Assembly (NCBI GenBank): GCA_050309735.1
Contig: JBNRMS010000017.1
Coordinates: forward strand, 1-64,000
DNA length: 64,000 nt
Reading direction: 5' to 3'
Source of the DNA: UMGS1002 sp050309735
Lineage (GTDB): Bacteria > Bacillota > Clostridia > Oscillospirales > CAG-272
The notes under the pieces: generated by a model
The model's input: the letters and a program-made list of their open reading frames with translations, nothing else
The model's database searches: none
What the model was told of the DNA's origin: nothing
Position numbers and translations under genes: made by a program
Shown here: positions 8,421 through 16,901 of the stretch, piece by piece
How the letters are laid out: each line of letters begins with the position of its first letter
Position numbering within the stretch: the stretch's first letter is position 1

Positions 8421-8500
8421 GTAGGGGCGGATTCCATATCCGCCCGACCGAAAAGATATCAATATTATTATCAAGGGCAGATATGTAATCCGCCCTGCCG
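8421..8500 (+). repeat. Palindromic GGGCGGAT repeat (family C)
   Basis: Two short hairpins, GGGCGGAT-N5-ATCCGCCC (8425-8445) and AGGGCAGAT-N5-ATCCGCCCT (8474-8496), lie in inverted arrangement between ilvD and leuA. A similar design with another palindrome is at 26855-26962. The 214-bp gap has no convincing promoter or terminator, so the operon may read through it. Confidence 0.6.
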
Positions 8501-8587
8501 GCTTGTCAAATATTAATAAGGTCACATCATAAACACACAAACACAATATAAATTCAACCAAGCATTTACTGCATATAGGAGCCACAC

Positions 8588-10093
8588 ATGGAAAGACGAA
8601 TCAAAATTTTTGACACAACCCTGCGCGACGGCGAGCAGTCGCCGGGCTGCAGCATGAATATCGGCGAAAAAATCGAAATCGCAAAACAGCTTGAACTGCT
8701 GCGTGTCGACATAATCGAGGCAGGGTTCGCCATATCCTCGCCGCTCGACTTCAAATCGGTTGAAGCGATATCAAAAAATATAAAGGACTGTGCCGTTGCC
8801 TCGCTCGCCCGCGCGGTTGAAAAGGATATCGACGCGGCATACGAAGCGGTGAAGTCGGCCGTCTCGCCGAGGATTCACACCTTTATAGCCACCTCACCCG
8901 TACATATGCAGTATAAGCTGAAGATGACGCCCGACCAGGTGGTCGAGCGGGCGGTGGCCGCGGTTGCGTATGCTAAGAAATTTGTCTCGGATGTCGAATT
9001 TTCGGCTGAAGACGCGATGCGCTCCGACCCCGCCTTCCTTGCCCGGGTTGTTGAGGCGGCGATAAGGGCGGGCGCTACAACAGTTAATATCCCGGATACG
9101 GTGGGATATGTCGTTCCCGAGGAAATGGCGAGAATGATAAAATATTTGAAAGAAAATGTGCCGAGTATCGACCGGGCGACAATCTCGGTTCACTGCCATA
9201 ATGACCTTGGAATGGCGGTGGCCAATTCGCTTGCCGGTGTTCTTGCCGGTGCAGATCAGGTTGAGTGCACTGTAAACGGCCTTGGTGAGCGGGCGGGAAA
9301 CGCGGCGCTTGAGGAAGTGGTGATGGCGATAAAAACCCGCCGCGCCATGTTCGGCTGCTATACCGATATAGAAACAAAGCAGATAAACCGCACAAGCAAG
9401 CTGGTCTACAATATCATCGGGCAGACCGCCGCGATAAATAAGCCGATAGTCGGTGCAAACGCCTTTGCGCACGAGGCCGGAATTCATCAGCATGGGGTTA
9501 TGGCCGAGAGAAGTACATATGAGATAATGTCGCCGGAGGATGTCGGAATTGCCAAGACTTCGCTGGTGCTCGGCAAGCACTCGGGGCGCCATGCCATAAA
9601 AGAGCGACTGCTCGAAATGGGCTATACCTTCACAGAGGAGGAGCTGAGTCTATATTATGAAAAGGTGAAGGCTCTTTCCGAGAAGAAAAAGTTTATCGGA
9701 AACAATGATCTTGAAACGATAGTCAATAACCGCGAGCGCTCGCAGAGCGTTTATCAGCTTGAGTATTTTGACGTCCATACCACTCGGGGCTCACGCGCCA
9801 CCTGCGTGATAAGACTGAGGAAGGAGGGTGAGGTGCTTGAGGAGGTTTCGCTCGGTGACGGTCCTATCAACGCAGCCTATGCGGCAATCGACAAAATTAC
9901 GGGCAACCTCTGCGACGAACTTTCAAATTACGCTATTCACTCGGTTTCGGGCGGAAACGACGCGCTCGGCGAGGTGACTGTTAAGCTAAGAGCGGGCGAG
10001 CGGACGGTGACCGGGCGGGGGCTTTCAACCGACATTATTGAATCAAGTATTCTTGCATATGTAAACGGCATAAACAAGCTGCTCGAAGTCTAA
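8588..10093 (+). CDS. leuA: 2-isopropylmalate synthase
   Basis: This 501-residue enzyme condenses acetyl-CoA with 2-ketoisovalerate, the committed step to leucine. It has the HMGL-like TIM barrel with DTTLRDGEQSPG near residue 10, the metal-binding HCHNDLGMAVANS near 205, and NGLGERAGNAALEE. Residues from about 370 to 500 form the LeuA allosteric domain, which carries leucine feedback inhibition in this family. Length and order are typical. AGGAG lies just upstream of the ATG. It is followed 16 nt later by the paralogous citramalate synthase. The two are distinguished by the latter's DSTLRDGAQGEG start and different N-terminal half. Confidence 0.95.
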   Translation: MERRIKIFDTTLRDGEQSPGCSMNIGEKIEIAKQLELLRVDIIEAGFAISSPLDFKSVEAISKNIKDCAVASLARAVEKDIDAAYEAVKSAVSPRIHTFIATSPVHMQYKLKMTPDQVVERAVAAVAYAKKFVSDVEFSAEDAMRSDPAFLARVVEAAIRAGATTVNIPDTVGYVVPEEMARMIKYLKENVPSIDRATISVHCHNDLGMAVANSLAGVLAGADQVECTVNGLGERAGNAALEEVVMAIKTRRAMFGCYTDIETKQINRTSKLVYNIIGQTAAINKPIVGANAFAHEAGIHQHGVMAERSTYEIMSPEDVGIAKTSLVLGKHSGRHAIKERLLEMGYTFTEEELSLYYEKVKALSEKKKFIGNNDLETIVNNRERSQSVYQLEYFDVHTTRGSRATCVIRLRKEGEVLEEVSLGDGPINAAYAAIDKITGNLCDELSNYAIHSVSGGNDALGEVTVKLRAGERTVTGRGLSTDIIESSILAYVNGINKLLEV

Positions 10094-10109
10094 GGGGGAG
10101 GCAGATATT

Positions 10110-11693
10110 TTGAACAGACAAAGAATAGAAATACTTGACTCAACCCTGCGGGACGGAGCGCAGGGCGAGGGAATATCCTTCTCTGTCAATGATAAAATTC
10201 ATATCGTAAAAACTCTTGACAATCTTGGGGTTGACTATATCGAAGCCGGAAATCCCGGCTCAAATCCAAAAGACCTTGAGTTCTTTGAGCGTGCCTCAAA
10301 GCTTTTGCTCAAGCGCTCAAAACTCTGCGCCTTCGGGAGCACACGGCGGCACGGTGTTGCCCCGTCCGAGGACGCAAATATCAAGTCTCTCCTTGCGGCG
10401 TCAACTCCGGTGGTTGTGATATTCGGCAAGTCGTCCGACCTTCATGTCCGCGAGATACTTAAAATCAGCCCTGAGGAAAACCTTCAAATGGTGCGCGATA
10501 CGGTGGAATACCTCAAGCAAAACTCAAAAGAGGTGATATTCGACGCCGAACACTTTTTCGACGGCTATTTCTCCTCGCCCGAGTATGCCATGAGCGTCCT
10601 TCGCGCGGCCGCCGAGGGCGGTGCCGACGCCCTTGTTCTCTGCGATACAAACGGCGGCACGCTGCCGCTCGATATAGAGAAGATAACAAGGCAGGTTGTG
10701 GGGGTCTTTCCGGACAGGAAAATCGGAATACACTGCCACAACGACACCGACTGCGCCGTTGCAAACTCAATGCTCGCGGTGGGAGCGGGCGCGCTTCATG
10801 TTCAGGGAACGCTGATCGGAATCGGGGAGAGATGCGGAAATGCCAATCTCTCGGCCATAATCCCGAATCTTGTTCTCAAACGCGGGTATGACTGCGCAGC
10901 AGACCTCTTGCTCCTTTCCGAAACAGCCGGCAAGATTGCGGAGATATCAAACACGCCGCTTGGCGGAGGCCGACCCTATGTCGGCTCGGGCGCATTTGCG
11001 CACAAGGCCGGAATGCATATCGACGGAGTGCTCAAGCTGCCTAAATCCTTTGAGCATATCGACCCGTCGGCAGTGGGAAACAAGCGCAGATTTTTGATGT
11101 CCGAGGTTTCCGGGCGCAGCACGGTGCTCAATAAAGTAAAAAACTTCATCTCAGGGCTTGACAAGGACTCGGCCGAAATTTCGGCGATTCTTGAAAAGCT
11201 CAAGGAAATGGAGCATTATGGCTACCATTTCGAGGCGGCAGACGCCAGTTTTGAGCTGCTCGTCAAGCGTGTGCTCGGGATGTACCGCCCCTCCTTCAGG
11301 ATAGTGCTCTATAAAACAATGGGAGAATTCCCGTTTCCCGAGGGCGGGATGCCGGCGTCGGCAACAGTCAAGGTTGAGGTCGACGGAAAAGAGGAGATAA
11401 CAGCGGTGATGGGCGAGGGGCCGGTAAACGCCCTTGACCTCGCACTGCGAAAGGCGCTGGTCGTCTTTTATCCTGCCATTCGCAATATGCGCCTTATCGA
11501 CTACAAGGTTCGCGTTCTTGAGCAGAACAGCTCAACGGCGGCGCGTGTGCGTGTGCTTATCGAAACTGCCGACGAAAATTCAACCTGGACGACTGTCGGC
11601 GTGTCAAACGACATACTTGAGGCGAGCCTTATCGCACTGGTTGACTCGTTTGAATATAAATTATCCATGAAAGAGGAGAGTGCGCATGAATAA
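10110..11693 (+). CDS. cimA: (R)-citramalate synthase
   Basis: This 527-residue member of the HMGL/IPMS superfamily has LDSTLRDGAQGEGISFS at the N-terminus, GIHCHNDTDCAVANS as metal site, and a C-terminal LeuA-type allosteric domain. These are features of the CimA (TIGR00977-like) group that joins acetyl-CoA and pyruvate to citramalate. Its place between leuA and leuC fits: LeuCD and LeuB then convert citramalate to 2-ketobutyrate, so isoleucine can be made without threonine deaminase. Translation starts at TTG (10110), 7 nt after GGGGGAGG. The stop overlaps the start of leuC by 8 nt. Homocitrate synthase is the main alternative, but the sequence start and operon argue against it. Confidence 0.9.
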   Translation: MNRQRIEILDSTLRDGAQGEGISFSVNDKIHIVKTLDNLGVDYIEAGNPGSNPKDLEFFERASKLLLKRSKLCAFGSTRRHGVAPSEDANIKSLLAASTPVVVIFGKSSDLHVREILKISPEENLQMVRDTVEYLKQNSKEVIFDAEHFFDGYFSSPEYAMSVLRAAAEGGADALVLCDTNGGTLPLDIEKITRQVVGVFPDRKIGIHCHNDTDCAVANSMLAVGAGALHVQGTLIGIGERCGNANLSAIIPNLVLKRGYDCAADLLLLSETAGKIAEISNTPLGGGRPYVGSGAFAHKAGMHIDGVLKLPKSFEHIDPSAVGNKRRFLMSEVSGRSTVLNKVKNFISGLDKDSAEISAILEKLKEMEHYGYHFEAADASFELLVKRVLGMYRPSFRIVLYKTMGEFPFPEGGMPASATVKVEVDGKEEITAVMGEGPVNALDLALRKALVVFYPAIRNMRLIDYKVRVLEQNSSTAARVRVLIETADENSTWTTVGVSNDILEASLIALVDSFEYKLSMKEESAHE

Positions 11694-12957
11694 AATGACA
11701 ATGACCCAAAAAATCCTCGCTGCCCATGCGGGCAAGGCATCGGTGAGGGCGGGCGAAATAGTGCTTGTCGGGGTCGACATGGTGCTCGGAAACGACATTA
11801 CCTCGCCCGTGGCGATAAACGAGTTCTCGCGCATGGGGCGCGATAAAGTTTTTGACGGCTCAAAAGTTTCGCTTGTGATGGACCATTTCGCCCCGAACAA
11901 GGATATCAAAGCAGCCGAGCAGTGCAAGGCTTGCCGCGAATTTGCCTCTGAGATGGAGATTGAGAACTATTTTGAGGGCGGCGAGATGGGAGTTGAACAC
12001 GCGCTTCTGCCCGAGCGCGGTCTGGTTACGGCCGGCGACCTTATAATCGGTGCCGACTCGCACACCTGCACCTATGGGGCGCTCGGCGCCTTCTCAACCG
12101 GTGTCGGTTCGACCGACATGGCAGTCGGTATGGCGACCGGCAGGGCATGGCTCAGAGTTCCGTCTGCGATGAAATTTAATCTTTTTGGCAAGCTCGGAAA
12201 ATGGGTCACCGGCAAGGATGTTATACTTCATATTATCGGGATGATAGGAGTTGACGGTGCGCTTTACAAGTCAATGGAATTTACCGGGGAGGGTATTGGC
12301 ACTCTGTCGGTCAGCGACAGGCTCTGCATGGCCAATATGGCTATTGAAGCCGGGGCGAAAAACGGCATATTCCCGGTCGACGACAGGACAATTGATTATC
12401 TTAAGGCGGCCGGCGCTAAGCTTCCCGTTATATACGAGGCAGACGAGGGCGCCGAATACGAGGCCGTCTATGACATTGACCTCTCGAAAATAAAGCCGAC
12501 CGTTGCTTTCCCGCACCTGCCCGAGAACACGCGCACCTTTGATAAGATTGATGAAATCAAAATTGATCAGGTGGTAATAGGTTCCTGCACAAACGGGAGA
12601 TACGAGGATCTTGCCGCCGCCGCGTCGGTACTCAAGGGAAGGCACGTGGCAAGAAATGTTCGTGCGATTATCATTCCCGCCACCCAGAAAATTTATCTTG
12701 ACGCGATGGAAACCGGCCTTTTAAAAATCTTCATCGAGGCGGGTGCCATTGTTTCGGCACCGACCTGCGGCCCCTGCCTTGGAGGACACATGGGAATCCT
12801 TGCCAGAGGCGAGAGGGCGGTGGCGACTACAAACCGCAATTTTGTCGGACGGATGGGCCATCCTGAGTCAGAAGTCTATCTTGCAAGCCCTTATGTCGCG
12901 GCAGCAAGCGCTGTGACGGGTAAAATATCAAGCCCTGAGGAGGTAATGGGAGAATGA
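11686..12957 (+). CDS. leuC: 3-isopropylmalate dehydratase, large subunit
   Basis: This 423-residue protein of the homoaconitase-type LeuC family carries the [4Fe-4S] ligands in VIGSCTNGR and in APTCGPCLGGHMG (CxxC). With LeuD it isomerises 2-isopropylmalate to 3-isopropylmalate, and here probably citramalate to 3-methylmalate. ATG 11686 is preferred over an in-frame GTG at 11680 because AAGAGGAG ends 7 nt before the ATG but only 1 nt before the GTG. It overlaps the cimA stop and shares an ATGA junction with leuD. Confidence 0.95.
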   Translation: MNKMTMTQKILAAHAGKASVRAGEIVLVGVDMVLGNDITSPVAINEFSRMGRDKVFDGSKVSLVMDHFAPNKDIKAAEQCKACREFASEMEIENYFEGGEMGVEHALLPERGLVTAGDLIIGADSHTCTYGALGAFSTGVGSTDMAVGMATGRAWLRVPSAMKFNLFGKLGKWVTGKDVILHIIGMIGVDGALYKSMEFTGEGIGTLSVSDRLCMANMAIEAGAKNGIFPVDDRTIDYLKAAGAKLPVIYEADEGAEYEAVYDIDLSKIKPTVAFPHLPENTRTFDKIDEIKIDQVVIGSCTNGRYEDLAAAASVLKGRHVARNVRAIIIPATQKIYLDAMETGLLKIFIEAGAIVSAPTCGPCLGGHMGILARGERAVATTNRNFVGRMGHPESEVYLASPYVAAASAVTGKISSPEEVMGE

Positions 12958-13451
12958 AGGTCAGCGGAAAAACATTTAAATACGGAGCCAACGTCGACAC
13001 AGACGTTATAATCCCGGCAAGATACCTCAACACAACCGACAAGAAAGAGCTTGCCGCCCACTGCATGGAGGATATAGATCGCGATTTTGTTAAAAATGTA
13101 AGGGTCGGCGATATAATTGTCGCAGGGCGCAATTTTGGCTGCGGCTCTTCGCGGGAGCACGCGCCGATAGTCATAAAAGAAAGCGGAATTTCGCTTGTTA
13201 TCGCCGAGAGCTTCGCGCGGATTTTTTACAGAAATTCAATCAATATTGGCCTTCCGATAGTCGAATGTCCAAAGGCCGCTCGCGAAATTGAGGCGGGCGA
13301 CACCGTCGAGATGGATTTCGACACAGGCCTTATAAAAAATATTACGCAAAACAAAGAGTACAAGGCACAGCCCTTCCCGGACTTTATACAGTCGATAATC
13401 AGGTCGGGCGGGCTTGTAGAGGCGGCGAGGGCGGGGGTTCTCGGCGAATAG
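12954..13451 (+). CDS. leuD: 3-isopropylmalate dehydratase, small subunit
   Basis: This 165-residue swivelling subunit pairs with LeuC. GRNFGCGSSREHAP is the conserved substrate-contact motif and YGANVDTDVIIPARYL is the usual N-terminus. The short length matches the homoaconitase-like LeuD of Clostridia and archaea, not the longer proteobacterial type. Its ATG overlaps the leuC stop (ATGA), indicating translational coupling for 1:1 subunits. Confidence 0.95.
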   Translation: MKVSGKTFKYGANVDTDVIIPARYLNTTDKKELAAHCMEDIDRDFVKNVRVGDIIVAGRNFGCGSSREHAPIVIKESGISLVIAESFARIFYRNSINIGLPIVECPKAAREIEAGDTVEMDFDTGLIKNITQNKEYKAQPFPDFIQSIIRSGGLVEAARAGVLGE

Positions 13452-13547
13452 CCTCGGGGCGTTGTGCCGTAGATTGACCTGCAGGTGTCATCTTGGCCAC
13501 CCGAGAGCAGATGAGTAATAGTGAATAAAGAACGGAAGGTATAGATT

Positions 13548-14597
13548 ATGAAGCTTGACATAGCCCTCCTTAAGGGCGACGGAATAGGACCTGAGGTGGT
13601 TGACAGAGCAATTGAGGTTCTCGACCGGGTGGCCGCAAAATTCGGTCATGAAATAAAATACACCCCTCTTCTTGCCGGCGGCTGCGCTATTGACGAGATA
13701 GGCGAGCCGCTGCCGGCTGAGACTGTTGACAGATGCCTTGAGAGCGATTGTGTGCTGCTCGGCGCCGTTGGTGGGCCAAAGTGGGACAATCTGCCCGGAC
13801 ATCTGCGTCCTGAGAGGGCGCTGCTCGGCATAAGGGGTGCGCTCGGTCTTTTTGCGAATATCCGCCCGGCTAAGCTCTATCCGGCTCTGGCCGACAGGTG
13901 TCCTCTGCGCGGAGGTGTTGATTTTGACATGGTAATCGTGCGCGAGTTGACCGGCGGGATGTATTTTGGTGAGAGCGGCCGTCGCGAGGGGAAATATGGC
14001 CCCGAGGCTTATGACACCGAGTGCTACAGCGTGGCCGAAGTAGAGCGGATCGGTCGCGTGGCCTTTGAGAGTGCCATGAAGCGGAGAAAAAAGGTTACAA
14101 GCATTGACAAAGCGAATGTTCTCGAGAGCTCCCGCCTCTGGCGCGAGACTATGCACCGGCTGGCCGCCGAATACCCGGAGGTTGAATATTCGGATATGCT
14201 TGTCGATAATGCGGCAATGCAGCTCATAAGGGATCCTGTGCAATTTGACGTTATCGTAACCTCAAATATGTTCGGAGACATCCTCTCGGACGAGGCCTCC
14301 CAGCTCACCGGTTCTATCGGAATGCTGCCCTCGGCCTCGCTCGGCGAGAGGAAGCGCGGCCTATATGAACCGATTCACGGCTCTGCTCCCGATATCGCCG
14401 GCAAAAACATGGCAAATCCGATAGCAACCATACTCTCATCTGCCATGATGCTGCGCTACACTTTCGGACTTGTCGCCGAGGCAGAGTGTATCGAGCGCGC
14501 GGTTGAAGAGACTCTTAGCGCCGGACAGATCACTAAAGACCTTGGCGGCACGCTCGGAACCGACGAGATAACCGCAAAGATAATAAGCCGAATCTGA
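13548..14597 (+). CDS. leuB: 3-isopropylmalate dehydrogenase
   Basis: This 349-residue beta-decarboxylating dehydrogenase makes 2-ketoisocaproate, and in the citramalate route 2-ketobutyrate. Landmarks are GDGIGPEV at residues 10-17, VRELTGGMYFGE, the metal and substrate segment DMLVDNAAMQL, and EPIHGSAPDIAGKNMANP for NAD binding. GAAGG lies 9 nt before the ATG. It is separated from leuD by 96 nt and is the last gene of the operon. No branched-chain aminotransferase gene follows, so IlvE must be encoded elsewhere. Confidence 0.96.
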   Translation: MKLDIALLKGDGIGPEVVDRAIEVLDRVAAKFGHEIKYTPLLAGGCAIDEIGEPLPAETVDRCLESDCVLLGAVGGPKWDNLPGHLRPERALLGIRGALGLFANIRPAKLYPALADRCPLRGGVDFDMVIVRELTGGMYFGESGRREGKYGPEAYDTECYSVAEVERIGRVAFESAMKRRKKVTSIDKANVLESSRLWRETMHRLAAEYPEVEYSDMLVDNAAMQLIRDPVQFDVIVTSNMFGDILSDEASQLTGSIGMLPSASLGERKRGLYEPIHGSAPDIAGKNMANPIATILSSAMMLRYTFGLVAEAECIERAVEETLSAGQITKDLGGTLGTDEITAKIISRI

Positions 14598-14627
14598 TTT
14601 TTAATATACAATACTAAACACCGATTA

Positions 14628-14815
14628 AAACATTAAGCTAACAAGGGATGCGCCGGGGGGACTTCCCCCAAAAAGTTCCCCCGCCCCTCTCAAAAACCTT
14701 TCGAGCATTTGGCACAGCTAAATTTGGGAGCATGCCACCCCGGCCCCGGCCGGGCCCCACATCCCTCTTTGGGGTCGGGGTGAGGCAATCGGAGTTAAAT
14801 GTTATAATGAGGTAA
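14628..14815 (+). repeat. Dispersed repeat family B, long copy
   Basis: The element begins AAAACATTAAGCTAA, contains an aactt-cccc/aagttcccc fold-back, then a GC-rich GGCCGGGCCCCACATCCCTC stretch. It ends with ATGTTATAATGAGGTAATAG, which holds a -10-like TATAAT. Related copies are at 25406-25505 (short) and 57548-57760 (long). It occupies most of the 411-bp gap between leuB and the SH3 lipoprotein, and no gene is seen there. Confidence 0.75.
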
Positions 14816-14938
14816 TAGCATATAAGGCTAAAGATATGCCGGGGAAAGCTTTCAAAAGAAGGTTTTCCCCACGTGTGTCCGAGGAGAATAACAGATTAAG
14901 AATTTCTTATTTTTGTCAAAAACCGACCTTTTAACTCC

Positions 14939-14967
14939 TTGACAGGAAGGGGGGCGTATGTTATAAT
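14939..14967 (+). promoter_or_regulatory. Promoter of the SH3-domain lipoprotein gene
   Basis: TTGACA (14939-14944), 17-bp spacer, TATAAT (14962-14967): a consensus sigma-A promoter 41 nt before the start codon. Confidence 0.85.
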
Positions 14968-15008
14968 TTTCATAAAGAATAACAGGTCGTAAAAAAAGGA
15001 GTATGAAA

Positions 15009-15686
15009 ATGAAGAAGCTCGCAGCGCTCTCCCTCGCGCTTTTATTTGTGATATCGCTCTCCTCTTGCAAGGGCGGAACGGGAGACACCGAAACATCTGA
15101 CAGCGCGGACGGGTCTACATCATATAAAGTCGTAACAACCTCGCCCGAGACAACGGCGCAGGACACCACCGCAGACACCACTGCACAAACCACCGAGGAC
15201 ACCACACCGAGTACAACCGAGCCGCCCGTGCTAAGCTTTACGCCGGTTGATAAAACGGCTTATGTCATTGTCGATAATGTCTATGTGCGCACCGCCCCCG
15301 CAACAACCGGGAATGTAGGCGTGGCAACGCTGCATTATGGCGATGATATAAAGTGCGTTGGGATAAGCGACAATTGGTTTAAGGTGATTTATGCCGATAA
15401 GGAGCATTATATTTCGGCGTCCTGCCTTACGTTTGATAATATAACAGGCGACGATGTCGAGGCCGTAAACGACACGGTTTATGTCAATGTCGACGTTCTG
15501 ACTCTGCGCCGCGGCCCCTCGGGTGATACAGAGCCGATGGGTTATGCCTCGAAGGGCGATGCACTGACGCGGGTCGGCAAAAACGAATATTGGAGCAAGA
15601 TAACACATAATGGCAATATTTATTATGTCGGCAACAGCGCGATATCAACAACCCCGGTGGAGGTAACGACCACTGCAGGAAACTAA
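15009..15686 (+). CDS. Lipoprotein with two SH3-like domains
   Basis: This 225-residue exported protein has a lipoprotein signal peptide ending in LSSC. A Thr/Ser/Glu-rich linker of about 50 residues follows, rich in TTAQDTTADTT-like steps. Two bacterial SH3 (SH3b) units come next: VIVDNVYVRTAPATTGNVG to SASCL, and VYVNVDVLTLRRGPSGDTE to the C-terminus. SH3b repeats typically bind cell-wall peptides. No catalytic domain is present, so it may be a wall-associated scaffold. The ATG at 15009 is chosen over 15003 because AAAGGAG ends 7 nt before it. It is monocistronic, with its own promoter and a strong terminator. Confidence 0.85.
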   Translation: MKKLAALSLALLFVISLSSCKGGTGDTETSDSADGSTSYKVVTTSPETTAQDTTADTTAQTTEDTTPSTTEPPVLSFTPVDKTAYVIVDNVYVRTAPATTGNVGVATLHYGDDIKCVGISDNWFKVIYADKEHYISASCLTFDNITGDDVEAVNDTVYVNVDVLTLRRGPSGDTEPMGYASKGDALTRVGKNEYWSKITHNGNIYYVGNSAISTTPVEVTTTAGN

Positions 15687-15700
15687 GTAATATAAAACCT

Positions 15701-15731
15701 GCCGCCCCGGTGCATTTTGCACCGGGGCGGC
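15701..15731 (+). terminator. Terminator after the SH3 lipoprotein gene
   Basis: GCCGCCCCGGTGCA (15701-15714) pairs perfectly with TGCACCGGGGCGGC (15718-15731) over a TTT loop. A modest T-rich tail follows. Confidence 0.85.
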
Positions 15732-15787
15732 GTGTTTTATGTCATATATGTGAGGGAAATGTTTGTTTTTAAATCCGGCGAAAATTC

Positions 15788-15816
15788 TTGACAATCCCAT
15801 GAACGCATGATAACAT
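15788..15816 (+). promoter_or_regulatory. Promoter of the 285-aa membrane protein gene
   Basis: TTGACA (15788-15793), 17-bp spacer, TAACAT (15811-15816), 38 nt before the ATG. Confidence 0.7.
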
Positions 15817-15853
15817 AATATCGGAAATAAATAGCGAGCAAGGGGGCATTTGC

Positions 15854-16711
15854 ATGAACGACGGCAGCAACAGAGGGCGCACCTACGGCATGATTAACCA
15901 ACTAAAAAACAGCGGCTCGAATGTGAGCGATATGGTCGATTATGAAAAGCTCACTCCAAAGGAGAGGAAAAGACGATTTATAAAAAGCCGCACCGCTCGC
16001 GAGCACTACCGCAAATATGGCAAGAAGGACTCCGCTCTCGCTTCTCTTGTTTTTCAGGAGGCGATGGTAAGTCTTTTTGCGATTTTATATTTCGGGGTTT
16101 TTGCTCTTGCGATTGGTCTTGGCGCCGTTGGATTTATCATTGTGGCAGGGCCTTTTATGGGAACGCTGCTGGCTATTTTGTTTATCTCGGTTATTATATC
16201 CCCGCAGGTAAAAAGGGTTGCAAAACGGCTCTCCTTTCGCTCAAAGCTAAAGAAAATGTGCGAAAAAAAGGGGCTGCGGCTTTATTTTTACGGCAGTCCT
16301 CTCGCCTCTCTCTATCGCCCGCGGGGGCGGGCGGATTTTGCGGTCGAGACTGGCGATATACTCTGGGAGGTTATGTTTTTTCCGGCGCCGAGCCGGGTGT
16401 CGGCCGTCACCTTCGGTTCGCCCGAGTATGCCACAGTTGCCACACGCATACTTAAGAGCCGGATAACACTGGCGCTCGGTAGCAAGGAGCGCTTGCGCCG
16501 GCGCGACTATCGCTTTGAGGCGGGCGCGAATATAAAGTCAAAAAAGGTTTTCAAGGTTCTTTTGCTCAATCCGGTGCCTTATCTGCTCAAATATTACGAC
16601 GCAAAGGACAAAAAGATTATCGAGGGCGGCTCAGGCATTGAATTTTTCGGATATTGTGCCTATTCAGGCAGCGCGTTTATCAATATTATAGAGAGGACTT
16701 TGAAAGATTAA
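15854..16711 (+). CDS. Membrane protein of unknown function
   Basis: This 285-residue protein is not recognised. Residues 1-65 are basic and hydrophilic (KLTPKERKRRFIKSR). Two adjacent hydrophobic segments follow at about 72-95 and 97-117, then a basic linker (KRVAKRLSFRSKLKKM). The soluble C-terminal part of about 155 residues is predicted mixed alpha/beta. The topology suggests a hairpin membrane anchor with both termini cytoplasmic by the positive-inside rule. AAGGGGG precedes the ATG. It has its own promoter and is followed by a terminator shared with the convergent ligA. No catalytic motif was spotted. Confidence 0.75.
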   Translation: MNDGSNRGRTYGMINQLKNSGSNVSDMVDYEKLTPKERKRRFIKSRTAREHYRKYGKKDSALASLVFQEAMVSLFAILYFGVFALAIGLGAVGFIIVAGPFMGTLLAILFISVIISPQVKRVAKRLSFRSKLKKMCEKKGLRLYFYGSPLASLYRPRGRADFAVETGDILWEVMFFPAPSRVSAVTFGSPEYATVATRILKSRITLALGSKERLRRRDYRFEAGANIKSKKVFKVLLLNPVPYLLKYYDAKDKKIIEGGSGIEFFGYCAYSGSAFINIIERTLKD

Positions 16712-16805
16712 TCTTTTATACTGCCTAATTGGTGGGCGTCGCATCGCACACGAAAGAGCCGAATCGGCGAGCGGTTGAGATATTAGTTTTATCGGATAAA
16801 ATAAT

Positions 16806-16830
16806 AAGAGCCGGGAATGCGCCGGCTCTT
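16806..16830. terminator. Bidirectional terminator between the membrane protein gene and ligA
   Basis: AAGAGCCGG (16806-16814) pairs with CCGGCTCTT (16822-16830) over 7 nt. AT-rich flanks lie on both sides between two convergent genes. A second fold-back, GGAACTTTTTCAAAAAGTTCC, follows near 16892-16912 and belongs with the GGAACTTT motifs of repeat family B. Confidence 0.7.
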
Positions 16831-16901
16831 AATCTATCATTAAATTATTAAGTAAAACCAAATGCTCCAAAGGTTTTTTTGGGGGTGTGGGGGGAACTTT
16901 T

